NCBI GenBank assembly: GCA_029582165.1
Contig: CM055871.1
Location: 8,067,501-8,131,500 of the forward strand
Source: Portulaca oleracea
Lineage: Eukaryota; Streptophyta; Magnoliopsida; Caryophyllales; Portulacaceae
DNA: 64,000 nucleotides
Reading direction: 5' to 3'
Part shown: one piece after another, positions 33,913-46,755 of the stretch
Layout of the letters: each line of letters starts with the position of its first letter
How positions within the stretch are numbered: position 1 is the stretch's first letter
The notes under the pieces: generated by a model
The model's input: only the letters and a program-made list of their open reading frames with translations
What the model was told of the DNA's origin: nothing
Databases searched by the model: none
Translations under genes and position numbers: made by a program

Positions 33913-36900
33913 TTAATTACAAGGGTAGCCCCTACAAGAACCACCACAGCGTCCTCCTCCGCAACGAGCGCCACTTTCACGCGAACCTCCTCCGCTGCTT
34001 TTTCCTACTATGCATGGTCCTCCTAGGTTCTGAGCACCAGTACCACAAGAACCTCCACAGTGTAATTCATCGTATCCTGATAAGCAGTGTGCTCCTCCGT
34101 TGTAAGCACCGGTACCACAAGAATCTCTAGAGCGTCCTGCATCGTATCCTGATAAGCAGTGTGCTCCTCCGTTGTACCCTGACAAGTAGTGTGCTGCTTC
34201 GTCGTATCCTAACAAGCAGTGGGCTCCACCGTTGTGAGGACCAGTACCACAAGAACCTCCACAGTGTCCTCCACTGCATTTTCTTGACAAGCAGCGTGCT
34301 CCGCCAGAACTTACCCCACTGCTACAATCCCCATCGCATCGTATCGCAATTTCATGTTTAAAGGCTTGATTTTTGTCCCACCTACACATTTCAATCGAGC
34401 TGAAACCACTTTTGCTGATCATTGTGTCCCAGAGAATATATGCTGAGATTATTCCTGGACTAAGGAACCAATCCTCCTTGATCTGTTTGTAAAGAGGTTT
34501 CAGCTTAGATATGTTAGAAATTATGTGTACGTCTAGTTAGATTACTATTTTGAGATGTAAAGTAGAAGTACCTCAAGATACCCATTTTTCAAGTTAAAGA
34601 GTGCTACTGCTTTCCCATATGGATTTAGAGAAGAGAATTCAACCGCAGTGATGAAGTTGTGGTCATCGTCTTGTTGCTTACACTCGACTTCATAGTCTGA
34701 CTTTATACCAGGTATTATAAGCACCTGAACAAATTCACTAATCAAACATAGAAGAAAGCAAATCTTTGGAGTAAGTTGGTTGCATGATTCAGTCTTATTG
34801 ATAAATTGTAGCGAGGTAATTTCCAATATATCCTCCATTCAGAAACATTCTATGTGCATCATGTTGCGTCTCCTTTGGGGTGAGCACGGTTCGGTTTTGA
34901 TGGATAGTTGCGAACCGGTTAACTGGTTTTTTCAATTTGAGAAATTAGGAAACAGAACATGATAAATTGTTAACCTTGCCAACTAAATTATTCGTATAAA
35001 CTTAATAACCTATTCAATTACAAAATATTATTTGCAAAATATGGCGGAAAGGATTCTAGAAATTAAAATGGGATTCTATTCCTAAAATCTTAATAACTTA
35101 TTCGCATAAACTTATTAACCAATTCAATTACACCAAAAACATATTTCTAGAGTTGAATTTAGATTCCATTTTGAAAATTCTAATGCAAAATTTGACCAAA
35201 GGGATTATTATACGTTCAACGTTAAACTTCACAATAATTCAAAATATTGTTTCTGATTATGCTAGTAATTAAATATAATTTCCTTTTTAGAATATTAATT
35301 ATGGGCATAATGAATTTCTATAAATTGTGGTAATCATGTAGGACTTGCCGTAAAAAGAAATCCAAGTTGCAATAATGTATGTATATATAGCAGTCGTTCA
35401 ATATTTCTCACTACCAGTCACTAAATGTGAAAAACAAAAGAAAAAAAAAATTAAAAGCTTGAAGTTTTTAAGAGAAAGAAGGGGTGACGTAAAGATTGAT
35501 AAAACAAAATGAGAAGCAAATCATAAGTGATAAACGAAAATGGAACTAACAATACATGGGACCTTTTGATATTGAGGTGATGAATTTTTTTTAATGTAAA
35601 ACAAATAGAAAAAGTTGCAAATAATATACCCTTTATTTATTTATGTATTGAGATGGAATGAAGATTAGGAAAAATTTAGATATTATAAAGTTATTGGTTC
35701 GGGTTTGGTTAACGGCCACTTTGCAAATCATGAACCGTAATCGAACCGGATAGCCTATCAGTTCGCCGGTCCGGTAACCCACCTCATTCCCCTCGGTTCA
35801 GGTTTCCCGATTCTCGGATCGGATTACCGTTTTCGGTTTTTTCTCACCCCTACTACTCCCAATACAAGAATGTGCTAGAGATGAGGTTAGCAATGACACA
35901 TAATTAAGAAAACTTCCTGGAAATGACTTCTCCTCATTTATCATTAAACCGGACTTCATTAAATAATAGATAAATGAATACCTTTCTGTGGCCAATGAGC
36001 CCATACAAACTACCCTGATTACTTGGCTCATTTTGAGAACATAAATCAAATGAAGAATCCACCAAAGACCATCCTTTCCTTCCATTGTTGGCAAGGATGC
36101 GAGCTTCTCCTGAGTCTAAAATGCCAACCACTTGCTTCTGTCCAGATTTTCCCTGCCTGTGAAACCCATCAATAAGATCAAAAAATAGTTTTCTTCGTCC
36201 ATAATTGTAACATAAATTCTTAACATACCTTATATAGAGTTCAATAAGTTGGTTGCCATCCTCATCTACAACAGAGGTGTGACTTCCATCTAAACCCTGT
36301 GAAGGAACCATGTTGACCAGATATGGAGCCCTAAATGGAGGAGTGAACGAGAAAGAAATACGCAGGGAGATTGGCTTCATAGTTGCGATTTGCGTAGACG
36401 GGGACACTACTAACCAAGTATCGGTTGAGAGTCCTTGTTCAGAATTGACAACTTTTGTTACCGAGATAGTTGTACTTCCAAGACTAACACTTGATGCTTT
36501 TCTAGTCTCTCTAGAGCTGGATGTTAACATCAATTCAAAGACTAGCTCTGCAGTTGGTTCGCATAGGAAATTCACAACTTGCTTCTTCCCAGATTCTGAA
36601 GCAATGGTCAATTTTTTCACAGTCGTGCGCAGAGTATTTTTCTGCACTTTGCTGAAAAGTACAACCAGATTATCTTTGCTCCCTTCAGGTAGGCCTTTAA
36701 CCTGAACTATCTCCAGTAAAACCTAAAAAAGATTTGATATGTAAGAAGGAAAAGTAAGAGAAGTTGGTTTCACAAAATTAATCTACATATAACAGAGCAA
36801 CAGATGGATCTTGTTATCCATTTTCAAGATTGTTGATTATGCACACTTCCAAATCCAACAAAAATAAAATTATTGTAGCATAGAAAATAACATTTCATAA

Positions 36901-39538
36901 CTGCCACTAACAGATGGAATTGCCTGAAAAATTTGCTTTGGCTTTTGAAACATACCTCTATTAGTGTCTTCTTGGGTATCTGAATTATATTGTCACACTC
37001 TTTGTCAGAAACCACATCAGTTGGAATATCCTTAAGTAGGTGAGCATCAGCTGCAAGAGGTGAAGAAGGTGCAAGTCCTCTGTACATCGCTCCCGCCCTC
37101 CAGTACCTGTGCCCGTAAACTTGCTCCCACTGCTTGGTAGTTTCCATGAAACTGACGCCCAACTTATCACCTTCTGTTATGTCTGAGTCGGTGTCGTCAT
37201 GCACAAGCACCTCGCCACATATTGTAGTTGTGTCTTTACAGTAAAATGTAGGGTGCAGTTGGTGAGCATGCCATATCAGGTCAATATCATAGGTTGGAAC
37301 GCAAAATTCCATGGTACACCTCTCCTTATTCCTTTTAATCAGATGAAGGAAACCTTTGTACCGGGCTACAGCTTCATTCAGAAAAAGGTCGTTGCTCACA
37401 AATGGCCTGGATACCTGTGGTGTCGAAAGTTTTTGTAAATATTACAAATGAAATTTGGAGTCTAGAGTTAATAATAAAGCTTGCTTATATGTAATCTTTA
37501 CTTTCCCACCTGGTAAAAGAAAGTGCTCTGCCTTTTGACAGCTGATACAAGATCATAGTCTATGCTTGTTTGGGTATGGGCTAATTTGTTAACTGCATCA
37601 ATCTTAGGGCAGATGCCGCTTAAATCAAGCTTAAACGACTCATCTGGATACATCCTTGTCCAAATTTCTTCTGTTTGTTTAGAACAAGTGCCTAAGATGG
37701 TGGAGGCAACGTTGGAGTTGTCAAGTATTCTGCCATAACGTTGCTCGCAATCTGCCTTATAACGTGTCTGAGGAACCCATCAAAATTAGTCATTCATTTC
37801 TATATTCTATATAAGATAAAGGATTGAGATTATACATAGAAAAATAGGCTTATGGTTGAAATTGTTGACTTAGATTTCAATCAACTCTTCTTAAATTGAT
37901 AAAACAGCAAGTACACACAAGCGGTAATCATGGAAGGACTCAACTATCATCACAAAACTATTTGACCAAGACATCTAATTTAACCCCACTTGAAAAGCGA
38001 ATATGTATCATCGTAGATTTTGTCCTCCTTAGCATTAATTCATTTGGCTGAATAGTCGATCCCACTATCTTTTTTTATTTCTATTGTTCGGAACCGATCT
38101 TAACCTAAATTTAAATCTGTTCGAATTGTCTATTTCTACAAGCGCTCAAAGAGAGCTCAAGTATCAGGCCCTAATTTTCATCCCATGTTCTATGCTTCTT
38201 GACCTAAATCGATCCAAACCCCTGAATTTTTGACAACATAAGCAAATAACATCCATGATCGAATCGCATATTTGTAAATGTGTGACAATATCTCCCATCA
38301 CATACCACCTACTAGTGAAGTCTAGCACGAGATATTACCAATTTATTAGACCATGCCTTGTACTTAAGCATTGGATAAGTTTTATTGTGTAATCAAACGT
38401 TATTACATTTATGTTCTCCTGACTAGATAATTAACGCGGTTAACAAAATTTGATGATTTTATTGAAATAATGAACATGAGTAATGAATAAGTGTTTGTTT
38501 GGCCTAATTTTTTAAAAGTTGTTTTTTCTTCTTGAAAATAGTTTTTACAAAAGCTATTTTTGGAGAAATATTGAAGTGTTTGGCCTAATTTATAACACAA
38601 ATAATTTTATTGAATTAGTGTGTTTGGCCTAATTATAATTATATTTATGATCGTATAGTTATAGTTATAGTTATAGTTATAGTCATAGTTATAGTTGTAA
38701 TTATAGTTGTATATGGTATTAGTTGATTATAAAATTCTTGAAATTTAAATATTTATATATCAATTTACTAAATATCATCTTTGTATGAATTTAATAATTA
38801 AAAATGTTTAAAAGTTTCAACATAATATTGAAATGTCCAACATAATATTAAAGGTTCTAACATAATAAAAATAAATAAATAAATATCATCTTTATAGGAA
38901 TCAAGAATAGCTATTTGAAATTATAGAAACTTATCACCAAAAAATCTCACAGATTGAGCAGCCATTAATTTTTTGGAAGGAGAAGCAATAATTTACTATT
39001 TCTGCTTTTGGAGCTATTTTTGGCCAAAAACAGTTTGGGTAAAAAGTTATTAGCTTCTAAAAAATCATTGTTTGGTCGGCCTACTTTGTGCTATCAAACT
39101 CCAAAAACACTCAGAAACTAGGCCAAACAAGTACTGAATTGTTTTTTCCCCTTTATTTTAGAGGGGTACGAACCGGGTTAAGGCGGTGACAGTGCCAGAT
39201 CCATTCACAGTCCAAGGGCACAACAAGAGGGCCTTCTAGGACATCCAACTCAGCTTGTTTGGCTAGCAGAGGAAGCCAACATTTCTGGTACCTATAAACA
39301 TAAGCATCACAATGTCAGTGAGCACTCAAAATTGGATCACGCCCGGACACATTGTATGTAATATATTTACGTACCTGTAAACGGCGTAATACAAAACAGG
39401 ACCTTCATAGAAATGTCTGTTTCTGTCAATGGTTGCTAGGAATTCAAGCAGTTGTTTGGCTGCTTGCAAAAGGTCTACACTTACCGCTATCCTTTGTGCC
39501 TCGGACCACTCTACTTCCTGCTCCTTAGATTCTTTCAT
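33913..39538 (-). CDS. Glycine-rich domain-containing protein (GRDP, DUF1399), 8 exons
   Basis: Coding exons by GT-AG reading: 39538-39375, 39291-39174, 37767-37510, 37414-36956, 36722-36229, 36156-35982, 34724-34572 and 34503-33913; phases agree throughout and give 803 residues. The N-terminus (EVEWSEAQRIAVSVDLLQAA, DRNRHFYEGPVL) and PLDCEWIWHCHRLNP, then YDIDLIWHAHQLHPTFY, are the repeated W-H-x-H blocks of DUF1399. The centre is the less conserved GRDP region. The last exon encodes a Gly/Cys-rich tail of GGAHCLSGYD and CGGSCGTGA repeats. Arabidopsis GRDP1/GRDP2 belong to this family and are linked to growth and stress responses. The start at 39538 is chosen because it opens the conserved block; an in-frame Met lies 28 codons upstream. 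Introns 2 and 6 exceed 1.2 kb, and intron 2 holds a MITE. Confidence 0.85.
38490..39134. mobile_element. MITE in GRDP intron 2
   Basis: Ends AGTGTTTGTTTGGCCTAA and TAGGCCAAACAAGTACT form the terminal inverted repeat. Contains a TATAGT-type microsatellite at about 38640-38700. Non-coding; its right end lies about 40 bases from the exon 2 donor. The target duplication is not clear. Confidence 0.65.
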
Positions 39539-40108
39539 TGTTGGTTGTATAGGCTCACCCTGAACATCCACATTAATTGAATCGAACTTAAACTCCAATA
39601 GAGTGATTTGGAATAGCAAAGAATTACAAAAATCAAGCTAGAGGATACAACTTCAAATAAATGAGTAGGTTAAGGATCAAACCTGGGAAGCCTGGCTTTG
39701 TGACTCCAGCTAAAGTATTAGAGTTGAGGATGGTTGAGTTTGTGTGTGTAAAGTTGTGCCTGATGTCCTGGTATTTAAACACAAAATTTGTAACAACCTG
39801 TGAGGATTTAGACAAACAAAAACAGAAAGCTTCACGCAAATAAGCATATAATGCGCAACTAGCCACGAGGTCGTTAGCCTTTGGTCCTTGATTTTTGTTT
39901 CATGTTGGGTAAATGAACCATCTATTTAACTTTCCCTCACCATTTTGCTCCTTTTGGAGAAGTTTTTCAGAAAAAAGTTTCCCCATTTTCCTCCTCTTTT
40001 TCGTTGCTTACGGTTTTTCACTTGATGAATTTCAAAGAAAAAATGATATGAGCCTTGCCAATATATTCTTTAAATGTCTTGCCCTATTATTAAAACTATA
40101 GTATTAGA
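39539..40108. other. 5' flank of the GRDP gene
   Basis: Presumed 5' untranslated region and promoter of the minus-strand GRDP gene. The frame at 39633-39866 has no recognisable domain. A 5' untranslated intron is possible (AG before GGTGAGCC near 39557 on the minus strand) but not proven. Confidence 0.35.
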
Positions 40109-41907
40109 GTGATGATACGTGTCTTGGTGCAAGACATTTCATAAGTGTCTTGCTCCTTATGAAATTAATACTTATTATCATTTTTATCCCCAATTTTTTT
40201 GATAGTTACTATTAACTATCAATTATAAAAAGCTTGGAATGTGTTGGCTACACCAACAATTGAAATTGACACACTAACGAGTAAACCCCATCCATTAGAC
40301 ATATTTTAGATGCATTTTTGTAAATTTTTTTAAAAATATTTATAAGTGAGATTATATACCATTTATACGTATTATATTTATGAGTGAGATTATATACCAT
40401 TTATACGTATGATATTTATAAGTGAGATTATATACCATTTATATACCATTTAAAAATATTTATAAGTGAAGTTTTTATAGAAGTCAATCATGTAATTTGT
40501 TTCCAATTTCATTTACAAATATATAGGTTTTATACAATGACAAGACACTTAAGATGAGCCTGTGCACCCAGATGTTTATCATTTCGGTATTATTAAATAT
40601 TGAGTTAAACAAAAATGATATGATTTAATTCTATAATAACAGTATTACATATAAATTGGGTAAATTTATACTTTTATTCATTATTTTTTTATATTTTCAA
40701 AATAATGTCTAAAATAAAACTAATTACGACCGGGGTTGATTAACTTAGGGTGGAACTGGTTTTCATGGACATAGCAGACGCAACCAAAGCTTCTTATATT
40801 TGATAATTAATACTTATTGTTATAAAAATTGTTGTAGAAAATCATTAAAATATTAATTTGGGGAAGGGTAAGATACTAAAGAAATGTCTTGGGCCAAGAC
40901 TCCTATCATCACCCAAAATATAAATTCCCTCCCTATTCTTGGCAACACATGGGGCGCATAACAAAAATATCAAAAATTGATTGGGAACTATTTCAAATTT
41001 TCAAATTCTAATATAAGTCCGTCTCATAATAACTTATCGTGAGATGACCTATCTAACTATTTTTATCAAAATTAAAACTCGCCTACGATCAGGAGGTTGA
41101 TTACAAACACCTGTATATTTTAATTGATAATCAACACACAATGTTTATAATTATGGAGATCAATTAATAGTCATACTAGTTTCCTTATATTGGCATACTG
41201 ATTATCAAAATCTTATCGAAATTTCGAAAATTATATGCGCCTTGTCGTAAGATGGTTAATAACAATCTTATATGACACGACATAGTTTTATAAGCACACT
41301 CATTTTTATTATAAAAAAAGTTAGCTGCTACATCATTATTGTGATTAAGTAAATAAAAAAAACACATAGAAACCTTTAATTAGTTAAACAAAATTGTGAG
41401 AACCTTATCATAAATGTTGTAGCAAAACAATTAAATATATATTAAAAAATTGTTTTTTACAAAATTTCTACATTTTAAATAACTTTTTCATTTCATTACG
41501 TATTTGTAAACATAAAATAATGTAAGTTATTATATTTTAAAAATGCTAGGTTTTCATCATTTTTTTTTTGAAAAATATATTATTTGATAATTTTTGAAAA
41601 TCAGTTTTAGATCATAATTTATTTTTAAAATAAAATATTTTTTCACAAAATTTGTACATTTTTAATTAGTTGCTCAACCATTTTTAAAGAATATTTTAAA
41701 TAGTCGTAGAAAATAACATAATTATTTATTTTTTTAACTTTATGAATCCATATCTTTTAAACATTTAATGTTTTTTCTCTAACATTTATGATGATGTCCC
41801 TACAATTTTGTTTAATTAATTAAATATCTGTATATATATTTTACTTCAAAGACAAAATTGACTCGTACATAATGGCTAGCCTAGAATATCACATATTTTA
41901 GCAACTA

Positions 41908-42130
41908 ATGCCCGATCTTCATCTCTTCTAGTTTAGCAACTAATGCCTCCACTTTTTCTTCCATTAATTTTATCAATTTTATCAAATTGATAATAAATTG
42001 CGTATGATCACAGACTAATGCTTTATTGATTTTCCCACTTCATAAGATAAAGCATGATTTCACTCATGAAGTGGGAAAATTGATGGAGGAGTACCTTGTC
42101 TGCTGAACAGGAAGAGATGAAGATCGGGCA
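41908..42130. mobile_element. Nested-hairpin fold-back element, duplicate copy
   Basis: Distal copy of the element at 32868; outer arms kept, inner arms diverged (CTTCATAAG facing CTCATGAAG). Confidence 0.65.
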
Positions 42131-42954
42131 AAATCCTTGAAGGTACATTAATGTCACCAAACTATAAAGGTCAGTGATATTACTGTCCAAAAGTGAAGGT
42201 CGGTATATTGTTATTCAACACCCCTAAAGGTCAGTATATTACCGTCCAATTTCCCTTATTAGAATCCAATTTTCCTTTATATAATGTATATATGATATTA
42301 TAGTTATAGAAGTCCATCATATCATTTTTTTCAATTTAGTGCTTGTTTGGCCTAGCTTGTGATACTGTTTATGGAGTTAAAAAAACAAACTAGGCCAAAC
42401 AGTGTTTTTTTTTTAGAAACTAATAATTGTTTTCCCAAAACAGTTTTGACCAAAAATAACTCCAAAAGCAGAAGCAGTAAATTGCTGCTTCTGCTTCTTA
42501 AAAGCTAATCGCTACTCAATCTATGAGATTCGTTAGTGATTAGTTTTCATAATTTCACATAAATATTCTGATTTTATAAAGATAGCATTTAAATATTTAA
42601 ATATTATGTTAGAACCTTTAATATTATGTTGGACATTTTTATTATCTAATAGAAACATTCACCACAATATTAGCTATATATATGATTTAATTTTTTGTTA
42701 TGAAGCAAGCTTGAGAATAACGAAAGTTCAAACTTTTTCTCCATTACTAACTTTTTCATACTGTCACCTCAATCCTTACGGTAACTGCTACGAAATCCGA
42801 ATGGTTAAACAGTCGTACGTACAATAATTGCTAACATTTCTTAAACTAGACACACAATAGTACAAATAAGGTTTTTCTTTGTTTATTCATTTCGCCAAGC
42901 ATCTAGTATGGTGCATGAAAGAAGCATGTAAGGGTAGCTTCATAGAATCGATCA

Positions 42955-43193
42955 TTAATTACAAGGGTAGCCCCTACAAGAACCACCACAGCGTCCTCCT
43001 CCGCAACGAGCACCACTTTCACGCGAACCTCCTCGGCTGCTTTTTCCTACTATGCAAGGTCCTCCTAGGTTCTGAGCACCAGTACCACAAGAACCTCCAC
43101 AGCGTAATCCATCGTATCCTGATAAGCAGTGTGCTCCTTCGTTGTAAGCACCGGTACCACAAGAATCTCCACAGCGTCCTGCATCGTATCCTG
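42955..43193 (-). pseudogene. GRDP 3'-end fragment
   Basis: On the minus strand the frame ending at the stop 42955-42957 reads the same Cys/Gly-rich tail as the intact gene: AYNEGAHCLSGYDG, CGGSCGTGAQNLGGPC, GGGRCGGSCRGYPCN. Only the last ~78 codons are present, with no exon upstream, so it cannot be a gene by itself. The reading frame is still open and identity to the intact tail is high, so the loss was fairly recent. Confidence 0.8.
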
Positions 43194-43197
43194 ATAA

Positions 43198-43478
43198 ATT
43201 TTATATTCACTGTTAAATTTATTATTTAATATAAATTGTTATATATATATTTTTCTTAAATTTTAGTTTATTTAAAAAAATTTAAAATAAATATTTTTCA
43301 AAATATGCTTGTTTACTATACTAAAACTTAGAGTTAATATATTTATATTTAAAAAAAATATTATAAAAATATTTTAATTAGGAAAATGTTTATAATATTG
43401 TACTAAATAAAAAATGAGTGATCAAGTTAAAAATTGACACGTGTATCGATAAACATTATTTTCATTATGGTTGTACTA
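43198..43478. other. AT-rich filler next to the GRDP fragment
   Basis: No gene or bounded element seen. Confidence 0.3.
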
Positions 43479-43655
43479 CCTCCGTCCCATATTGTTTGTC
43501 CATCCAACTATATTTAAAAGTCCAATGACTATGAGAAATGGGGTGAAAAATGTGTAATGTATCAGAATTACCCTTACTTTTCTCATGCGAAGAAAAATAA
43601 AAAATAAATAAAAGAGTATTTATTAGGGGTATAATAGAAATTACAATCATTGCAA
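43479..43655. mobile_element. Truncated Stowaway-like MITE
   Basis: One clear end, TA then CCTCCGTCCCATATTG, with no matching opposite end. It joins retroelement leader sequence at about 43650. Confidence 0.5.
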
Positions 43656-43826
43656 TATTTATTGCATCGTGTTTCATCTTCACATTTGTTGCAAGCTCTT
43701 CCTTAGGAGATTGATTGGTTGAAGCCTTTGTAGCCATATCTTATTCGTGGAGATGTTCTTGAAAGTCTTGATTTCAGAGATCGAGATGAGAGGTAGAGAT
43801 TGTCCCACCGAGTGTGCCAAAATTTG
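43656..43826 (-). other. Retroelement leader and first codons of an ORF
   Basis: On the minus strand, just after the LTR end at 43827, comes TTTTGGCACACTCGGTGGGA, like the post-LTR priming region of Tat-type Ty3 elements. An ATG at 43737 then opens a frame starting MATKASTNQSPKEEL, which continues only about 25 codons before the truncated Stowaway. This is the 5' end of an element whose body is missing. Confidence 0.5.
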
Positions 43827-44512
43827 TAACTACAAATTTTTCGAGTCTATAAAAATAAAGACAAGAAAAAATGGATAAATATAATTTGTATTGATTTCAA
43901 AGAATTTGGGGTACAATCTCTATAATATTTGTTACAAGATGAACAAATAAAAATATTCCTCTTATTCGATCTCTGTAGTCTTCTTGAAGGAGGGTCGATG
44001 CGGCTTGAATCTCGATCAAGTTGGTGTTGAATCTCTAGAACAAACGACACATATTGATGTGTTTGTTGTTTAATTCTAGAGAGACTTCTTGAGAGTTGAT
44101 TTTTTTTTTATCCCCGCCATCCAAATGAGAGTGAGTAGTCCTATTTATAGGGAAATGATTTGATCTCTCTCTTGGGCTTATGACTTGCTAGCCTTTTTTG
44201 GACCGTTGTCCGGGCCTTAGGGTTAGGATAACTTGGCAGTCCATTTGACTTTGACTTGGTAGTCTTGGTGGGCCGTTGTCCGGGCCTTAGGTTTGGGTTG
44301 ACTTAGCAGTCCTTTTGACTTTGACTTGGTAGTCACTTGGGGTTTGACTTGTTAGTCGATTTGACTCTGACTTTAGCTTTGACTTGATAGTCAGCTTGAG
44401 CGGATTCCACTTAAATTAATTAAATTAATTAATTTGGACCGACCAAAATAATCAACTTAATTTATTTTAACTTGTGACACTATTTTGATTTTTTTAGTGT
44501 CTACAAATTGCC
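43827..44512 (-). repeat. LTR (left copy; 3' LTR of the non-coding element)
   Basis: About 686 bases, TGTAGACACT...GTAGTTACA on the minus strand. It is flanked by a polypurine tract on one side and a PBS-like leader on the other, so it serves as 3' LTR for one unit and 5' LTR for another. Confidence 0.7.
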
Positions 44513-45299
44513 CCCTCGAGACTAGGTCGCATATACTATCAAGTGTTTGAGTGCGACTGACGTCTCGACACTTTATTTGACTTGTCTTGCGAGCTAAGTA
44601 GTTGACTTGGTCCGCCGTCTCGTCATGATGAAAGGTTGTGACAAAATAATATTATGTGAGCATTGTCATGTGTTTAAACACGATCGACGTTTCGACATAT
44701 ACTTTTCATCTCATTTTTTTATGCGCATGATTTTGTATTTGTCTTGATAGGCTGTTGACTTGTAATTTGTCGTTTTGTCGCTGGAGGGCCACATATATGG
44801 TCAAGTGTTCGAGCACGATTGACATGCATCTCGACATTTTTTCTGAATAATTGATGATACTTCAAAACCTCACTTTAGTATTTTACTAGTACATTACTTA
44901 TAAAGGACCCATGCTACCATTGAGGCCAAGATTATTGTTATCAATATAGCATCACTTTGCAACCTTGATCTGCAAGTATCTTGGGAGAGAATTTGCAACA
45001 AATCAACTAATTATCATATAAATATTCCAATTGTAAAATATATGATATCCAAAGATCCGCTTTCCCTATCGCTTGTGAGTGTGTCTGCCAAAAGTATACA
45101 ATATATTTTAGAAATTAGGAAATTGCTTCTTTTTCCTTTAATTTACACCCCCCTTTATTGGGAGAGAATTCCCTTTTGCAACTATAAATTTTCGGGGCTG
45201 TATCAACAAGATTGCACATGATATCCGTTTGTTTGCTTCACATAGGTGTCCTAGCCTCACGTACAATCTCTTTGTTCCGATTTGATGGAGCCTAGAAAT

Positions 45300-46190
45300 C
45301 TCGGATATTTTTTGGAAGATCGATTACCGCCAAAGACAAGGATAACGGGCTCCGCTTTTGTGTGAGGAGTTTATCCTTGTTGGAGGTGATGAGTCGGATG
45401 TTTTTTGGAAGTCCGAGTACTGCCAAAGATAAGGATAACGGGCTCCGCTTTTGCGCGAGGAGTTTATCCTTGTTGGAGGTGTTGAGTCGGGAAAAAAAAT
45501 TTTACCCGGCACTGCCAAAAACAAGGGTTGCGAGCTCCGCTTTTGCGTAAAGGAGCTTGTCCTTGTTGAGGTAAGGAGTCGGAAAAAACTTTTTAAGACC
45601 CCGACACTGCCAAAGACAAGGGTTACGAGCTCCGCTTTTGCGTAGAGGAGCTTGTCCTTGTTGAGGTACGGAGTCGGGAAATTTTTTTAAGACCCCGACA
45701 CTGCCAAAGACAAGGATTATGAGCTCTGTTTTTGCGTAGAGGGGCTTGTCCTTGTTGAGGTAAGGAGTCGGGAAAATTTTTTTTAAGACCCCGACACTGC
45801 CAAAGACAAGGATTACGAGCTCCGCTTTTGCGTAGAGGAGCTTGTCCTTGTTGAGGTAAGGAGTCGGGAAAATTTTTTTTAAGACTCCGGCACTACCAAA
45901 GACAGGGTTACGAGCTTCGCTTTTGGTCGAGGAGCTTGTCCTTGTTGAGGTACGGAGTCGGGAAAAATTTTTTTAAGACCCCGGCACTGCCAAAGACAAG
46001 GTTACGAGCTTCGCTTTTATGTCGAGGAGCTTGTCCTTGTTGAGGTACGGAGTCGGAAAATTTTTTTTTTAAGACCCCGACACTGCCAAAGACAAGGATT
46101 ACGAGCTCCGCTTTTGCGTAGAGGGGCGTGTCCTTGTTGAAGGTGACGAGTTGGCTTACCCGGCGCATGCCAGAATGACTAACCCCTCTG
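45300..46190. repeat. Tandem array, ~95-bp unit, about nine copies
   Basis: Units contain GACACTGCCAAAGACAAGG, GAGCTCCGCTTTTGCG and AGGAGCTTGTCCTTGTTGAG. Landmarks recur at 45553, 45648, 45742, 45838, 45932, 46027 and about 46124. Lies near the 3' end of the minus-strand element, where tandem arrays are common in Tat/Ogre relatives. Confidence 0.85.
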
Positions 46191-46329
46191 AGAGTCCACA
46201 AACCTTTTTTTTTCTCCTTTATTTTTTTTTTTGCAAGTTTGTGAGGCTACACAATGTACGTTGCTTGTACATCTAGATGCCGAAAGATGGACATGACTTG
46301 AGCATGTTGGCACTACACTCATATAAATG

Positions 46330-46755
46330 AATGATTTAGGAGTTTATGAGATATATGACTTGAGAGTCCACTTACTTGATGACTTAAGAGTCTGGATTTA
46401 GCTAACTTGAGAGCTTGCTTTATTGCTCAATCGTGACTTAGAAATCTTTTGACTCAAGTGTTCCTTTGTCGCGACTTGAAAGTCATTGATCACGAATTGA
46501 GAATCTTTGATAACGACTTGAATGTTTGTTGATGATGACTTGAGCGTCTTTTTTTGGGATGACTTGGGAGTCTGCCAGTGATGACTTGAGAGTCTTTTTT
46601 AAGATCACTTGAGAGTCTTTTTTTTTAGATGACTTGAAAGTCTTAGGTCATTTTATAGACTTGTGAGTCTTGTGCTTCAACTTGGGAGTCTCTTGATTAG
46701 GTTCACTTGGGAGTCGTTGGTGGTGACTTGGAAGTCTTTGTGTACTTGGAAGTCT
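46330..46755. repeat. Degenerate GACTTGAGAGTCT array
   Basis: More than a dozen imperfect units of GACTTGAGAGTC/GACTTGGAAGTC spaced 12-40 bases. The last unit merges into the right LTR copy at AGTCTATA. Confidence 0.75.

Larger units (their letters stand above)
31240..34170. repeat. Large duplicated segment, proximal copy
   Basis: Aligns collinearly with 40295-43197, including non-coding sequence, a nested hairpin (32868-33078), fold-back MITE fragments (33118-33212), part of a GTTTGTTTGGCC MITE (33297-33640) and the 3' end of the GRDP gene. Differences are scattered substitutions and small indels. Confidence 0.85.
40295..43197. repeat. Large duplicated segment, distal copy
   Basis: Counterpart of 31240-34170 in the same orientation; homology also touches 40109-40200. 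It ends abruptly inside the GRDP tail homology at 43197, where unrelated AT-rich sequence begins. It therefore lies upstream of the intact gene in its reading direction. Confidence 0.85.

Noticed and set aside
39633..39866. Possible extra N-terminal exon of the GRDP gene
   Set aside because: Sequence does not resemble GRDP N-termini, which start close to the EVEWSEAQ block found at 39538.
43019..43210. 63-codon minus-strand frame rich in Arg, Trp and Leu
   Set aside because: Out-of-phase reading of the GRDP 3'-end fragment; the correct phase gives the Cys/Gly tail.
45300..46190. CRISPR-like array
   Set aside because: Units are contiguous ~95-bp tandem repeats without distinct spacers, in plant nuclear DNA; it is a retroelement minisatellite.
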